A stretch of 64,000 nucleotides of DNA from Echiichthys vipera (taxonomy: Eukaryota > Chordata > Actinopteri > Perciformes > Trachinidae). Below are positions 48,213 to 62,100 of this stretch, piece by piece. Position 1 is the stretch's first letter. Every line of letters starts with the position of its first letter. Location of the stretch: the NCBI GenBank assembly GCA_963691815.1, contig OY829655.1, forward strand, positions 28,033,939-28,097,938, in the 5' to 3' direction. The notes under the pieces are model-generated. The model was not told the DNA's origin and did no database searches. It was given only the letters and a program-made list of their open reading frames with translations. The position numbers and the translations under genes were made by a program.

Positions 48213-49514
48213 AGCGCCACTTTAATGAATGCATCAATTATTGTAATCCTATCCAATCAGAATATGAGCCAGTCTGCATAGTGAGCACTTTTACTCGTTA
48301 CCTAAAGCATATTGTGACGTTAATGCTTGTGCTCCTTCTCTTGTTGAAGTTTGAATGCAGGACTTTTACTTATGACTAGAGTATTTCTACACTGGGGTTT
48401 GTTATTTATACCATCACAGATGGTGATCAGATCTAGATACCTTAACACACGTGTATTTAAATTAAAACCAGTTCAGCCAACAAATTCTTGTATAGGTTGA
48501 TTGTGCAAGAAGTTTACAGCAACCAACGTATGTTTGTCGTTAGACGGTGAACTCTCCGGGCCACTGGAAACGACGGGACCAAAGGAGGAAGTAAGAGCCC
48601 CAAAGTCTGCGTAGGGACGAGGCTGGTGTGGCTGATCACATAAACACAGGACTTTCACGTAGGAGAGCTCTGATATATTGGATTATAATAACTGATGCAT
48701 TCATTAAAGTGACGCTCATTTGTGTCTTGTGGGAAAAACAATTGAGCCAAACCAGGATCTTTTTGAACCCTAACCATGTTTTGTTCCCTAAACCTAGTTA
48801 TGTTTCCCAACATGCAGTATATGTCAGTTTGGGAGTCATGAGCACACGACCTGTTGTTTAGGTGTGAGGTTGTGTTGGAAAAACAGGCGTGAATCGGGTC
48901 TAAATTCAGCTTAACATGCTCAGAAAAGGTCCAGGATCTGACTGGAAGGCCTCATTATTCCTCCACACTACAGACTCAAGACTAGAGATGTTCTACTTAT
49001 AAATATCCCCTAAACTACATCATGAAACAAGAATAAAAAGGCTTTCTAATTTACTGAAAAATCACTAAAAAATGACTTGTTGTCGGATTCAACACAAAAG
49101 CATCCCTCGTTCAGATGTCACGTAGTTCAGACAGGCAACAGATCCGCTCTGTTCTTCAGAGAGTTAAATCCAAGCCTCTGCTGCGGTCAAACCGGAGGGT
49201 GAAGCTGTACTGGCTTTAGACAGGACTATACATACTTAAGAATACTGCTGCATTGTCAGATTTGTATTTGTCCGTTGCCAGTAACAGTCCAGAACAGTCA
49301 AAACAGACGTACAGACTTCAGTAAAGCTGAAATATTCCGGTGAGTTGCTCAAATATTATGCCTTTTGAAGTTATTCCTTATACCTGATGAAGACCCTGAG
49401 TGCTAGGCTAAAATACTAGAATGCAGAGGACAGTTGAGATGTAAACAGAGTAAATAAAGGGCTCAGGCTCTTTAGACGATAAAGGAAACCAGCAGAGACG
49501 GACTGCAGCCTCTT
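48213..49514. other. intergenic region between kalrn-like gene and abcb6
   Basis: No gene supported. A 61-codon minus-strand frame at 48473-48658 has neither membrane segments nor splice context. Confidence 0.4.
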
Positions 49515-50060
49515 AAAGGGAAATTCCAGTTTAAAATCATCCCAGGGTCCTTTACGGCAAATACATTCATACACGAAAAAATGGTCTCGATGGCTAATTT
49601 GATGAACAGTTAACAGAGATATTCTGGAGAGTCGCTAACAGCCGGATGTGGCTAACACTGATTAGCTCAAGCAGCACGGTGAAGGCATTAAACGTGATGT
49701 TTTAAGATGTTTTACTTCTCTGCAGTAGCATGAGAAGAGTCCCTACACACAAAACAAAGCAGCAACAACGTAGTTAGTGAACCTAGAGTTTATTAAAAGA
49801 GTGTTAAAAGACTTACCTACTGGCCCCTGTACCAGCTCCTCTCATAGTAAAGTCCATTACAGTGAATTACCAAAGTCAATCCCAAAGGAAGGAGCCCATT
49901 GGTGCTTTGTTTTGTGTGTAGGGACTCTTCTCATGCTGCTGCAGAGGTTTGCTGTTATTTTCAGCAGTATTAGTGAATAGAAAGACGTTTTAATGCCTTC
50001 ACCGTACTGCCCCGAGCTAATCAGTGTTAGCCACGTCCGGCTGTTAGCGACCGGAATTCC
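49515..50060. mobile_element. TTAA-type foldback MITE, copy 5
   Basis: Left end CTTAAAGGGAAATTCCAGTT, centre ACTGGCCCCTGTACCAGCTC, right arm truncated near GCGACCGGAATTCC. Confidence 0.75.
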
Positions 50061-50754
50061 CCGTTAATAGTTTTTACAAGAAAATAATCGGCTTTTTATT
50101 TTTAACCATTTAACACAAAGCTGTTCCGTGTATTAGGAGGAGATGAATAAAACATGTTAAAATGAATGCTGTAGCGTAATGTTTAACAGAGTACGCCGCC
50201 ATGCTTGGTGATTAGATAACCCCTTAGGATAGAGAAAGTCAGGTTTCCCTTTAGGAAGCTGACACTTTCCAGAATCACTGCTGAGAAGATGAAACAGAAG
50301 AAACAGTAGAGCGCTCTGCTGAGTCACTGGTACCTGAATAGATCTCATTACAGCTGCACTGATAAACACAAATATTTTACACTTTACAGATTTGGATGCA
50401 TGCTGTTGTACTGGATTTGACTGATATTATCAACTTGTGACACTCCGTTTCCATCTTCAGTCTAACATTGCCTCCTCAATTTCTGTGGAGGCAATGCAGT
50501 GTGGATATTGTGTGCGGATGAACGTTGAACGTTGAACGGAACTCCCCATTCACTCGCCGGCGGGTGACGTGACTTAGACTTTTCCTCCTGCGTGTAACGG
50601 CCACGCTGTAAAGATACAGAGCTGGTTGGGGATCAGCAAAGTTTCCCTTTAGTGGAGCAGAGTAAAAACAAACTGATCTGATTCTGATCTAAACATTTCC
50701 CCTGTGTTTTTTTTCACTTCAATCAATTTTCTAATTTTGAAAAAAAATAAGTTT

Positions 50755-51090
50755 TTCGCAGGTGAATTCTGTTTGTTGTCTCATTTTGGCCACAAGAGTG
50801 CACCACTACCAAGGACCCGAGCTGTTGGGGTCCAACATCTGGGGTCCTTGTTAACTTCCCGTTAGTTGATGTCCTTCACATACACTGCAACAGGAAATAA
50901 ACTTAGGGCGCACTCACACTGTCCATCCGTACCGTGCCCAAACAGGTTTCACGGGTAAAGTCTAGTTCGTTTGACCAGTGTGAGTGCAACCGAACCGCGC
51001 CAACTGCGGCCCGATTGCCGGCCACGGACCGTTTGGGAGAGGTGGGCTTTTGTAAAGCGCGTTTGCACATGTACGATGTCGGGGGCGAAA
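50755..51090. repeat. duplicated segment, copy 1 (with Harbinger 5' end)
   Basis: It shares a long stretch with 52809-53140: CTCATTTTGGCCACAAGAGT, CCAAGGACCCGAGCTGTTGG, the CACTGCAACAGGAAATAAAC run and then the left end of a Harbinger-like MITE (GGGCGCACTCACACTGTCC at 50906). Past about 51070 it enters unrelated sequence. Confidence 0.8.
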
Positions 51091-52808
51091 TTGAGAAGCC
51101 ATGCCAGCTTAGTGAACACAGCTTGACACGGACAGTGGCATTAGTCCCGCCATTGTTAGTCGCTCCCCCCTGCGGTGCTCATTGGATTCATTGCAACCAC
51201 TGTTTCATATCACAATGCGTGGAGCGGGAGGATTCAAAAGGTGAAGTTGCACCATTGTGCATCCCAGGCTGCATGAAAATAAATGCTGTCACTGTACACT
51301 AAATGCTTGCGGAGGGGGGGGGGGTGAAAATGGTCAGAAGGGTGCACTGTGAAAGCGTAAAAGCATTTGGTGAAAGCAGAGGACAGCACTTGTGATGGCA
51401 GAACACATTCTACATTTTTTTACATTCATCAGTAGAAACAGGAGAAGACAGTAAACAGACTCGTCTGTCTGCAGCCACAGGAACTATTTTACAAGACAAA
51501 TGAACGGGACCCAAACACTACAGTCGGTGACTCGCCACAGTGGCTGACAGACAAATGTACAAACAGAGAAACTTTCAGGGTGGAGTTCACCTCCCACCTT
51601 AACACCAATAGTCACAGGATTTTTGTTCAAGAAACAGACATTTTCCTAACCTGATTTCTAAACCGTCCCTGGTGGATTTACATGCAGGTTTTCCCTGATT
51701 ATTCTACATTTTCTGTAAACTACCTAAGCATTTTTTTGGACAAAGTATTTGTAAACAGTGATACGAACAAAGTAGGCTTCCTACAGAAAGGCTTTCAGTC
51801 TCGTCTTTGCCTGCGTAAAGGTCCAGAAGTCCTTCGTTTACTCCTCAAGGTTCATTTTCTCATCTTCCGTCCGTGTAGTGATGCTACAACTTCCCATTTT
51901 AACCCTGTCCAGTTCAGTTCAGTCAGTGATTCGACGTAAACTCCAGCAGTTCTCTATTACACTAATCACCACAAACTCTGCAGCTGCACGTTCCAGCGGC
52001 TGTTGCAGCAATGACTTCAGCTCGGTTTGATTTAGTCGCCCTAATGTCAGCCTCGCTTAACGCGGACCAGACTGCTCCGGGCCCCCGTTGCAAATATTTC
52101 ACTCTCACCCGAAATAAATAAACATTCAATAAATTAAAAGGCATTTCAGTCGCAGCAAGGGTTCAGTGCTGTTGCATCCAGTCCAAGGAGCTTTCCACGT
52201 GGGTGGTTTGAATCCCAGCTGCAGTTGTTAAAGGTAAACGCTGTTAGGCCTCACACCAAATAGGCAGGAGTTAAACATCCTTTTTAAGTTCTTTTTTTTT
52301 GCTTTCTGCCCATAGGAGAGACCTTGATAATTTATTATTTCCTATGTGGAGAGGATTTGACTCAAGCGCTTTGGACAAGCAAGAAGAACGTAGCGGGGAT
52401 GTGGACTTATTTGCATATTCAACATCCACGCTATCAAGTGAAATATCTGCTCGTCCGGCCTACATCTCATTATTTCCTACAGTTTTCTTGATGGCTTTGC
52501 TGAAATGTTCCTCAAATAACTATTCCTGAAATAACAGCTGTCTTTGTTACTGAAGCTAGTGTGTGAGACAGGCTCAATGTAGCAACACCTCCAGGATCTA
52601 TCCCTAAAGTCTAGTAGTTCTGTCAAAGTGTTCTCGAGCAAGACATTGACCCAGGATAAGAACGAAACCAACGATAACAAGTCGTACATTTTCTAGCTCT
52701 TCTGATGCATCTGTTGGTTGAGATCAGTCAGACTCTCCTTTGAAACAGTTTAGACTCTTTGATCCTTAATGTATGGAAGCCCTGAGAGGCAAATGATTCT
52801 GATCCAAA
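51091..52808. other. intergenic region
   Basis: No gene supported. A G-run lies at 51314-51323. Confidence 0.4.
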
Positions 52809-53140
52809 CATTTTTTTGCAGGTGAATTTTTTGTTTGTTGTCTCATTTTGGCCACAAGAGTGCACCACTACCAAGGACCCGAGCTGTTGGGGTCCAACAT
52901 CTCGGGTCCTTGTTAACTTCCCGTCAGTTGATGTCACATACACTGCAACAGGAAATAAACATAGGGCGCACTCACACTGTCCATCCGTACCGTGCCCAAA
53001 CAGGTTTCACGGGTAAAGCCTAGTTCATTTGACCAGTGTGAGTGCAACCGAATTGCGCCTGGCTTAGGCACGCTTGCCGACCACGGCCCGTTTGGGAGAG
53101 GTGGGCTTTTGTAAAAGGCGTTTGCACATGTACGAGCATC
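52809..53140. repeat. duplicated segment, copy 2
   Basis: Second copy of the 50755-51090 segment, about 2.05 kb away in the same orientation, with the Harbinger left end at about 52963. It is cut at about 53140, where a LINE 3' relic begins. Confidence 0.8.
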
Positions 53141-53458
53141 CATCCGTGAGGAACTCGGAGTAGAGCCGCTGCTCCTTTGCGTTGAAAGGAGCCAGTTAAG
53201 GTGGTTCAGGATCATCTAGTAAGGATGAACCCTGGGCGCCTCCCTAGGGAGGTGTTCCAGGCACGTCCAGCTGGGAGGAGGCCTCGGGGAAGACCCAGGA
53301 CCAGGTGGAGAGATTAGATCTCCACACTGGCCTGGGAACGCCTCAGGATCCCCCAGTTAGAGCTGGTTAATGTGGCCTGGGAAAGGGAAGTTTGGGGTCC
53401 CCTGCTAAAGCTGCTGCCCCCACGACCCGACCCCGGATAAGAGGCTGAAGATGAGATG
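53141..53458 (+). mobile_element. LINE 3' end relic
   Basis: 12350-family copy beginning CATCCGTGAGGAACTCGGAG and ending GAAGATGAGATGA. Confidence 0.75.
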
Positions 53459-54266
53459 AACTTTAAAACAATTTAGATAAGACTTAGAAAAATGGATCAC
53501 TAGAAAAAATGATTTTTCATTTGCCTGTCAGGGCTTCCGTACACATAGGAGTTCCTCAAGGTGCTATTTCAAATCAAATAAAACGTTAGCAGTTTTGTCA
53601 CAAAGTACATTTCCATTTTTTGCTGCTCAGAAACTCACATAAGCGTTTTGATATATTCAGTTCTGTTCGCCGAGCACGGATGGTAAAATAAGATAAATAA
53701 GATGCTCCAGTGTTCCTGAGCAACAGCACCAGCAGCCTTCTGCAGATCCAAGTGAACGAGACAAGATTCGCTCTCGCCTCTGATATATCATCTGTCCCTG
53801 GAAAAATAAACAATACAAATATAAACTAATATGTCGTCATTATGCCTGCTCACAGTGAGTTTTCTAAATGCTCGTTTTTCTCTGCTTTGAGGTAATTTCT
53901 TTGGGTTTTTATAGGGTTATATAAGGGGGTCCTAGGCAGTTTTATGGGACCTGCTTCATATGTAATGGTTGGTATCAGGTCGACGAAGACCAGATGAAAC
54001 GTTTGTCAGTAATTCAATATTTTACAGCCATAAATTTGAATTCTTTCGCCCGCTTGTACGTTTGGTTTAGTGGTGACGGAGTGGCCTAGTGAAGTAAATC
54101 TCGAACCAAAGGAAAGGATTCAGACACCAAATCCCTTTCTCACTCACACATTAATAAATACTAAAGATAATTAAATGCTTCAGATATATTGTAATGTTAT
54201 TGTGGGTGACCTGGGGGTCACGGACGGGTTATCATCGAGCGTTCGAACACTCAGAGCTCCTCTCCG
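53459..54266. other. 3' flank of the kalrn-like gene
   Basis: Expected to hold its 3' UTR. I found no AATAAA on the minus strand in this stretch. Confidence 0.4.
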
Positions 54267-54824
54267 TCACAGCGTGTTGCCCATGCTGCTGCTCACCAGC
54301 CCTTTGATATTAGTGATGGGCCGAACATCGTGCAGCTGTCTTCTACGGTCAATGAACGTGGCCAAGCGCGTTGTGTCCAGGGGCGTCTTGGAGTACTCCC
54401 CACCGTGCGCACCCCCGCGGCCCACCCACGGGTGCTGCAGACAGGAAGTAGCGCTCGGCCGCTTCCTGGGATCCTGCTGCAGCACCGAGGACACAAAATC
54501 CCTCGCCGCCTGGCTCACGTCGTGGAAGTATTCGTCCGGGAAGCAGAAGTCCAGGCGGCAGATGTTGACGCACGTTTCCTCCGGCGATTCGTCGAGAAAC
54601 GGGGAAACGCCGCTGAGCATCACGTAAGCCAGCACGCCGATGCTCCACACGTCCGTCGCGACAGAGACCGGCGTGCCGCGGATGAGCTCGGGCGCAGCGA
54701 ACTCGGGGTTTCCGAGCAAGAGGTGGACATACCGGCGGTGGGCGGACAGCTGGATGGCATCGCCGAGATCGATGAGCTTAACGCCCGGGGTGGGAGAGTG
54801 GAGGTCCACCATGATGTTCTCAGG
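54267..54824 (-). CDS. kalrn: kalrn-like last exon: kinase C-lobe and C-terminus
   Basis: It starts PENIMVDLHSPTPGVKLIDL, then GDAIQL in the DFG region, GNPEFAAPELIRGTPVS (APE motif), DVWSIGVLAYVMLSGVSPFL and DFVSSVLQQDPRKRPSA, and ends RPITNIKGL followed by ten residues and TGA. The 558-nt exon is the longest coding exon here. Antisense open frames of 150-194 codons across it are shadows. Confidence 0.93.
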   Translation of the reverse strand, partial: PENIMVDLHSPTPGVKLIDLGDAIQLSAHRRYVHLLLGNPEFAAPELIRGTPVSVATDVWSIGVLAYVMLSGVSPFLDESPEETCVNICRLDFCFPDEYFHDVSQAARDFVSSVLQQDPRKRPSATSCLQHPWVGRGGAHGGEYSKTPLDTTRLATFIDRRRQLHDVRPITNIKGLVSSSMGNTL

Positions 54825-56049
54825 CTGCAGGAGAGAGAAGCGGGTTCAGGATCAGACGGAAGATCATTCTTTTATATTAATAAAGTTTACTTAAAAATAA
54901 CAAAAAGGAAATAACATAATAATATAGTAGAATACATTTCCAAGGCACAGATGTTCTGAACTAAGATGACTGAAAGATCAACTCACCTTCAGATCCAGGT
55001 GTGCCACTCTGCAGGTATGAAGGTGCTGCAGGGCCTCGAGTGTCTCTCTGATGAAGAACGCCACCTTCTCCTCCATCAGCTCATCGTGGGCGACGAGGTA
55101 ATCGAGCAAACGGCCGTCTTCCAGCCTGACACACACACACAAGCACAGACGCACACACGAATCTTTAACTTGAGTGTTTTGGAGGAGAAACAAGGACAGT
55201 TCCCTGTGCAACAGTCAGACTTACAGCTCCAGGATCAGCATCAGAGAGGTGGGAGACTCGTATGTGTCCCACAGCGCCACCAGCTGGAGATGCTGCACGT
55301 GTCGGAGGACGTCCGCCTCATGAGCCACCTGCTCTTTCTTCTGCATCTTCTTACTCACAAACTTAACCGCAACCTACACAGAATACAAACGCAAAAAAAA
55401 TACAAATACACATAAACACAATCTTTACTGGAGCTGAAAAGAATGAAAATAATAAAAACAACCGAAAATCTACACTAATACTAAAATAACCTTTACTTGG
55501 TTTTCAGATAAAAATGTTAAGTGCATCTGAGAAAACAAAAATAGATCAAACTGAAACCTAAACTTTAACTTAGAATGTTATAAAATTAAAGCTGGAAAAC
55601 AGAAACAGACTCACTGTAGCTCAAAACACCTAAACACATAAAAATGACTTGACAAAAGCCTCAGTTAAATGAATATAAAGAGTCAAACAGTCGGGGGCGT
55701 CCTACCTCTTTCTTCGTCGACTTGTTGAGACACTTCCTCACCACTGAAAACCGCCCCCTTTTGAGAAGAGCGAGCAACAAAGAGAAGAGACGCTGAACTA
55801 AAGAACACACGACTGGGCTGAACATCGAGTCTGGGTTGTGGAAAAACATGATTTTACCTTCCAATCTCACAGATCTCAGAGAAGGTCGACTCAAAGTTCT
55901 CTTTCCACTGGATCCCCGTCCCATCGTAGCCGGAGTCTGAACAGAGAAAGAGCAGAAGACTGAATTCAACTTACATTTTCACACTTTTTCCTCCTTCTCT
56001 ACGTCACAAAAAGTCAAATTATTCCATTTAGGATGCTCTAATAAAGTCT

Positions 56050-56102
<53 letters not shown>

Positions 56103-59100
56103 CTAACTGGTGCTGGGCAGAGTGACCATATTTGAGGGCTCGGAGGGCGGGCCGACCCCCCAGCGGTTGGAGGCTCGCACTCTGAACTGATAGTGACCTC
56201 CGGGGATCAGCGTGTCGATCTGAACGCACTCCTCTCTGCTGCTGGCCACCTGCTGCCATAGCAACGAGTCTGAGAGTGAGAGAGAGGGGGAAAAAGTTTT
56301 GACCTCTGCGTATTTCAAAAGCAAATATCCACCTGGTCTTACATGCACGCGCACGCACACACACCTTCCTGTCTGTACTCCACAGTGTAGCTGCTGACAG
56401 CGCAGTGAGCGGATGAAGCCGGTGGCGGCCAGTGGATCATCACCGCCGTGCTGCTGGCCTCCTGAGCTACGGGTCTCCCCGGGGCTGCTGGGATACCTGC
56501 AGGAGATAAAAAAGCATCAAGCAAACTAGCTTATATTATATTATATTTCCATAAATATATATAAAAAAGATGAGCATACACATAATCAAATCAACTATAA
56601 CTACCCCAGCAGCTGCTCTGGTTTGACTGAATGTGGATTCTTCAGAAACTAAAATATTTGTGTACCGTTACACCTTAATAACCATCTAGTGCTGTCCGGA
56701 GGTTACTGTTTTATAACGGGGAGGCTCCTTTGAATGGAGCGTGTGTTACCTTGCACTTTAATGGTGGCAGAGGAGGAGGCAGAGCCGTGGTCGTTAACGG
56801 CCACGCAGGTGTAGATCCCCGTGTCCTGAGGCATCAGATTACAGATCTTCAACAAGATGTCACCCGTATCCCTGGAGAGGAGGAAGAGGAGGGGATTTAA
56901 GAGGAGAGAAAGAGGTGAAGAGATGATGGGAAGAGAGCAGAGGAACAGGACAAGCGGAAAGGTGTGACTAGTCTGGCTGCATACATGCACCTGCCGTTAC
57001 CTGATCTCTATGGCGAAGCGGTTGTTGCTGGTCACCGGGTTCTGGTCGGGGCCCTTCAGGGTGATGGAGGGTTTGGGTCGCCCACAGACTTTACAGCAGA
57101 GGACCACGGTCTCCCCGAACGCACACACCACGTCTGACAGAGGGACGAGGAACTCTGGAGCCACTGCACGCAGGAGACACGTCACAAAATTCTCCAGTTT
57201 CTAGTTATAGTTCTACAGAAATGCACTTATCCTCTAACACAGTGGTGTCAAACTCAAATTCACAGTGGGCCAAATTTAAAAAGAAAGACTGCAGATGTGC
57301 ATGTCTTTCCTTCTCTCCAGATGTGTAACGTTGAACCTTTCCAGTGCAGCTCCTTGTTCTTGTCGTGGTGTTTCTTCTGTTTGATTCTTTGGTTACAGCC
57401 ACGGTGACAAACAGCTCTTTACCTTTCAGACACAGATCATCTGCTGAAAGATCCTGTCCTCCATCTCTCTTTTGGTCGTTTTTAGGGAGGGGTGGATTAA
57501 GTGTGTCTGCAGAGACTGGTAGCATGGATGCTCATGTTTGTTAACAGAAAAGTAGACGTGGATGTGCTTTATACTCGCGGACCAGCTCTCAGAGAACCTT
57601 CATATGATCTTGCGGGCCAAATCTAATCACACCACGGGCTGGATTTGGCCCACGGGCCTGAGTTTGACACCCCTGCTCTACAATCTACATGTAAATGTGA
57701 CAATATGTACTTTAGATTGCGTCTCTTACCTTCTTGGATGAAGTTTGGGTTGAGAAGCTGGAAAAAAAGAGGTTCAAGTTTGAGTGAGGATTAGTTTTAA
57801 ACAGTCATTTCGATTAAAAGTGAACACTATTTGTTTATTTAAAAACATCAACATATGTTTCCTGTCCACACTAAGATTTTAAAACTCTGATGTCCCACTT
57901 GTTTGAGATGTTTCTGAAGACACTGGTCTAGAAACGCCATTCAAGTCTTGCACCCCAACAACAAAACAAGCAAAACACAGTGCGTACCTCCATTCCTGTT
58001 TTTGGGTCAAGGTCATCATCACAGTCGGACTCATCTGAAGTGTGAACGTCCTGGTGGAGAGAAGAGGAGGAAGAGGAAAGTACGGGAGAGAAGAGAGTGA
58101 GATTGAAAGGGTGAGGAGGGAGCACGGAGAAGCAAGGAAGACAGGATTTGTGAAAAAGGAAGAGAAGACGTAAAGGTAATGGGTGAGGGTGCGAGGAGGG
58201 AAATAAGGAAAGGAGATAGGAGAAACAGAGGGATGCAGACAAGGAGAGGGAGAAGAGAAATTCAGATATGAGAAATAAAGGTCAAAGGAGAAAGGAAGTG
58301 AGGAGAACGCAGGGGAGATTAGGAGTGTGTCCGTGTGTGTTAATTACGCTGTGGCTGAAGAGGAAACCAGGAAAAAGGTTGTTCTGAGGACACGTCTTCG
58401 TTCTGCGGATACTCACCGTGGTTCTCATGAGACCAACTCTTTCATATTGAGAGGCAAACCCCGCACTAACAAGGAGCAATCAGCACCACAGTGTCTGCGG
58501 ATCTAGAAGTGCACGCAAAGACCACTGGATTCTGGCTACTAGAAAAACTCATGACCCTTAAAGTGTAATTCCGGCGCAAAATCATCTCATGGTCGTTTTG
58601 GACACTTACATCAAATAAGCCATCGAGAAAGGTTTTATAAACAACTATTAACGGAGAAATCCGGGGGAGTCGCTAACAGCTGGACGTGGCTAACACTGGT
58701 TAGCTCGAGGCAGTACGGTGAAGGCATTTAAACGTCTTTTTTAACCACTAATACTGCTGAAAATAACAGCAAACCTCTGCAGCAGCATGAGAAGAGTCCC
58801 TAAACAGCAAACAAAGCACCAACAACGTAGTTAGTGAACCCAGAGTTTATTAAAAGTGTGTTTTGAGGGGCGTGTAAAGAGGCTGAAGGTCCTCCAGGCA
58901 GCAGCCGTGGGTTTGAATCCAACCTGCGGCCCTGTGCTGCGTGTCTCCCCTCTCTCTCATGCCATTTCCTGTCCTTCCTATATAATAAAAGTCCTGAAAA
59001 CGGCCAAAAAATAATCTTTTAAAAAGAAAAAAAAAGTGTTTTGAAAGACTTACAAACTGGCCCCTGTACCAGCTCCTCTCATAGTAAAGTCCATTCAAGT

Positions 59101-62100
59101 GGATTACCAAAGTGAATCCCAAAAGAGGGAGCCCATTGGTGCGTCGTCCGGCTGTTAGCAACTCTCCGGGATGGCTCCGTTAATAGTTTTACCACGAAAA
59201 AACTGTCTCGATGGTGTTTTTGATGTACGTAAGTGACGAAAAAGACCACGGGATGATTTTTACGGCAGATTACACTTTAAAAGACAAACATACATTTTTC
59301 CTCTCACCTGCTTTTTATCAGTCTAGATAGTTGTGGTGTGACTTGTCCCGTGTTGGAGATATCTGTAGAGATGCTGCCTTCAATCCAACATAATGGAATA
59401 AGATGGCACTTTGCTTGCAGCGCTCAAAGCACGCTTTAAAAGCTCAACAGCAATGTCTCTTTGCAGAAATCATGACCCAGTTACTGAAGATCCACAGACC
59501 TGGGATCTATTTTCTTTTTGCAGAACCTCACCCAGCGACTGTGAGCAACCCTGCTCCTCCTGCATGGTGATACGATTGGCAGGTCTAGTTAAGAAAATAG
59601 TTCCTATATGAAACCGCTCACAACCTGTGGATTATCTTGAGTGACCTGATGATGATTTCTGGAAAGTGTTGATGGGAATTACGGCTCTTTGTAGGGAGCA
59701 GGTTCTCACGGCTCACGGTTCTTTACTGCTAATACTTCTTTTATCTGCAAAAATCTATCAGGCATTGTGCAAGACAGATGTGCGTCCTCCACAGAGCTGG
59801 GTCTGTCTGACGTTCCTGTCTGTTATAGTGAAGGTTTTCGTTGCCACCGTACTCTACGGGGGAATTGTTGGGTCTCTGTAAATCATAACTAAGTCATAGA
59901 GTGTGGTCTTTACCTACTCTGTAAAGTGTACAGAGATACCTTTTGTTATGATTTGGCACTGTAAATAAAATTTAATTGCATATCTGTCTGTCTGTCAGTC
60001 ACGCATTTTGGATAAAAGTGTCAATTAAAGTGCGATTGGTGTGTTTTCAGTGCCCCAGGAGGGAGGAAGGTGCACTAGAGCTTGCGAAGGAGCCGGCACA
60101 GCAGATCTCCTGTCGACAAAACAAAGAACTCCTCAAGTGCGACTCGGTTCCTTTGGTTCTCACCAAAGAGCCGTCCAAAAGAACCGTTTCGTTCATGAAC
60201 ATCACATCACTACTTGTTGAGTTTTTCAAAGTCGAGTGCCATCGAGTTTTATTCCATTGGAGAGATTTTTCTTACAGTCTCTGATCTTTATCTGAAAGTT
60301 TGTCCTGCAGTGAACCAATGTTCGCATTTATCATTTCTTTTGTTAATACACATGAAAAGAGCAGTTTTATATTAAGTGTACACAGGCTTTAAATGTCTTT
60401 TACATAGTTGCACAGACATTAGATACCGACACACCTGACTAAATGTCACGTACAGTAGAAACCCTTTCAGGTTGGATAGGTGCAAAAAGCTGAACTCTCA
60501 CACATTCGAACAGTAGTCATACAGATGAATAAAGGTTGTGCATTTAGATGCATTAAGTGTTCATGTTTTTTCTGTAGAATTAAACCTTGTAGTTAAAAAT
60601 CAGCCTCATCTGTAAGGAAGGAGAGCTCCTTTGTCAAACACACATTAAACACCTTTCTTCTACTTAATGTTAGTCCACTACAGGAATCCACTGGTTAGCA
60701 CAGCAAAGTAAAAACACATTCAAACTTAAATCAACAGGTGAGTGGATTCTACCTCTATCCATGCACGAGGAGGGAAATAAATCACAACGCAAAAACACAA
60801 AAACAAATCAGACTTTATTTCCATTCAGTGCATTTCAGGGTTTGGGGTAAAACAAAATGATTCAAATAAAACTTGCAGTCTGTAATGGTTCTCAACCGTC
60901 TCATATTTATGTCAGTTTCACTTCCTTATTTAGTTGTTTTTTTTACCCGTGTGTAAACTGACCCCAGACATCTTAAACCGTGGATCTGTTCACACCAGCG
61001 TTTAACATTATGCACTGGAATCAATGTATTGCAATGGCATCACTGTGATTGGTCGATTTGAGTTAAGTCCACGACAAGGTTTCGTGTATTTTCTTTGTGA
61101 ACTTTGAAGCAAACGTTACGCTGTAGACCAGTTGCTACACATCTTGATTGTGCTGATTATCAATTCTGTACGACTGCATCTTGCAACCTCCCTTCTCTCC
61201 CTTCTCTCTACTCTTCCAGGACCCTGAGGAGAGCAAGGAAGATAGCTGCTGATCCCCTCCCACCCTGGTCACTATCTGTTTGAACCGCCCCCCTCTGGCT
61301 TCCCCGGAGGCTGCGCTCCATCAGGACCAAAACCTCCCGCCACAGGAACAGTTTCTTCCCCTCTGCCATCAGGCTTTGGATCTCTGTTAAAGACACTTAA
61401 CGGTCATTCGTTATAATAACGACATCTGGAACTCATACGTTATATTAACGTACCCAAATCAAAGGTGTTATATTAACACCCCCCTTTCACTGGACACTTT
61501 AACTTGCACACTACCACCTGCACTGGTCATACAAACACACTCACTTATATTTGATGTATATAATTCAATGCTATACGTTTAGTTTGCTTGTGTTCATGGT
61601 TATTTTTATGTAGGCACCGTCAAATCAAGTCAAATTCCTTGTAATGAAAATGCCTGGCAATAAACCTGATTCAGATTCTTTAGGACTTAGTAGTATGGTT
61701 TAATAGTTTTGTTGTACCACTTTTTGTCTCACCAGGCACTTAAGCTACATAACAATAATAAATAAATATAAATAAATACTGTCAGTGTTCCATACAAAGG
61801 TCATTTGACCAATAACCTGATCCATGAACTGATCCCAGAAGTGTCTGCTGCAGGTTGAGAACCACCTTGGGGGTCAAATAGAGACACACTGTGTGTTTGC
61901 AGGTTTGCACACACTCATGCGTGCACACACACATACACGGGGTTAGGAAGAAACTTAAAAACCAAGTGGGGCGAGTGACTGGGTTTGGGCACACACGAAA
62001 TCAGCCGGCGTGTGCCGTCGGCCTGCTTTACTCACTTTGCCCTTCGCCCTGGTGGCGGGGGAGGGGAGCGTGGGAGGGGGGGTGGTTTCTTTGGGTTTAC

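Noticed and set aside
48473..48658. Possible TMD0 exon of abcb6
   Set aside because: The 61-residue frame is polar, without membrane segments and without a fitting donor.
54330..54914. 194-codon plus-strand frame opposite the last kalrn-like exon
   Set aside because: Antisense shadow of a GC-rich kinase exon. The minus-strand frame carries the kinase motifs.
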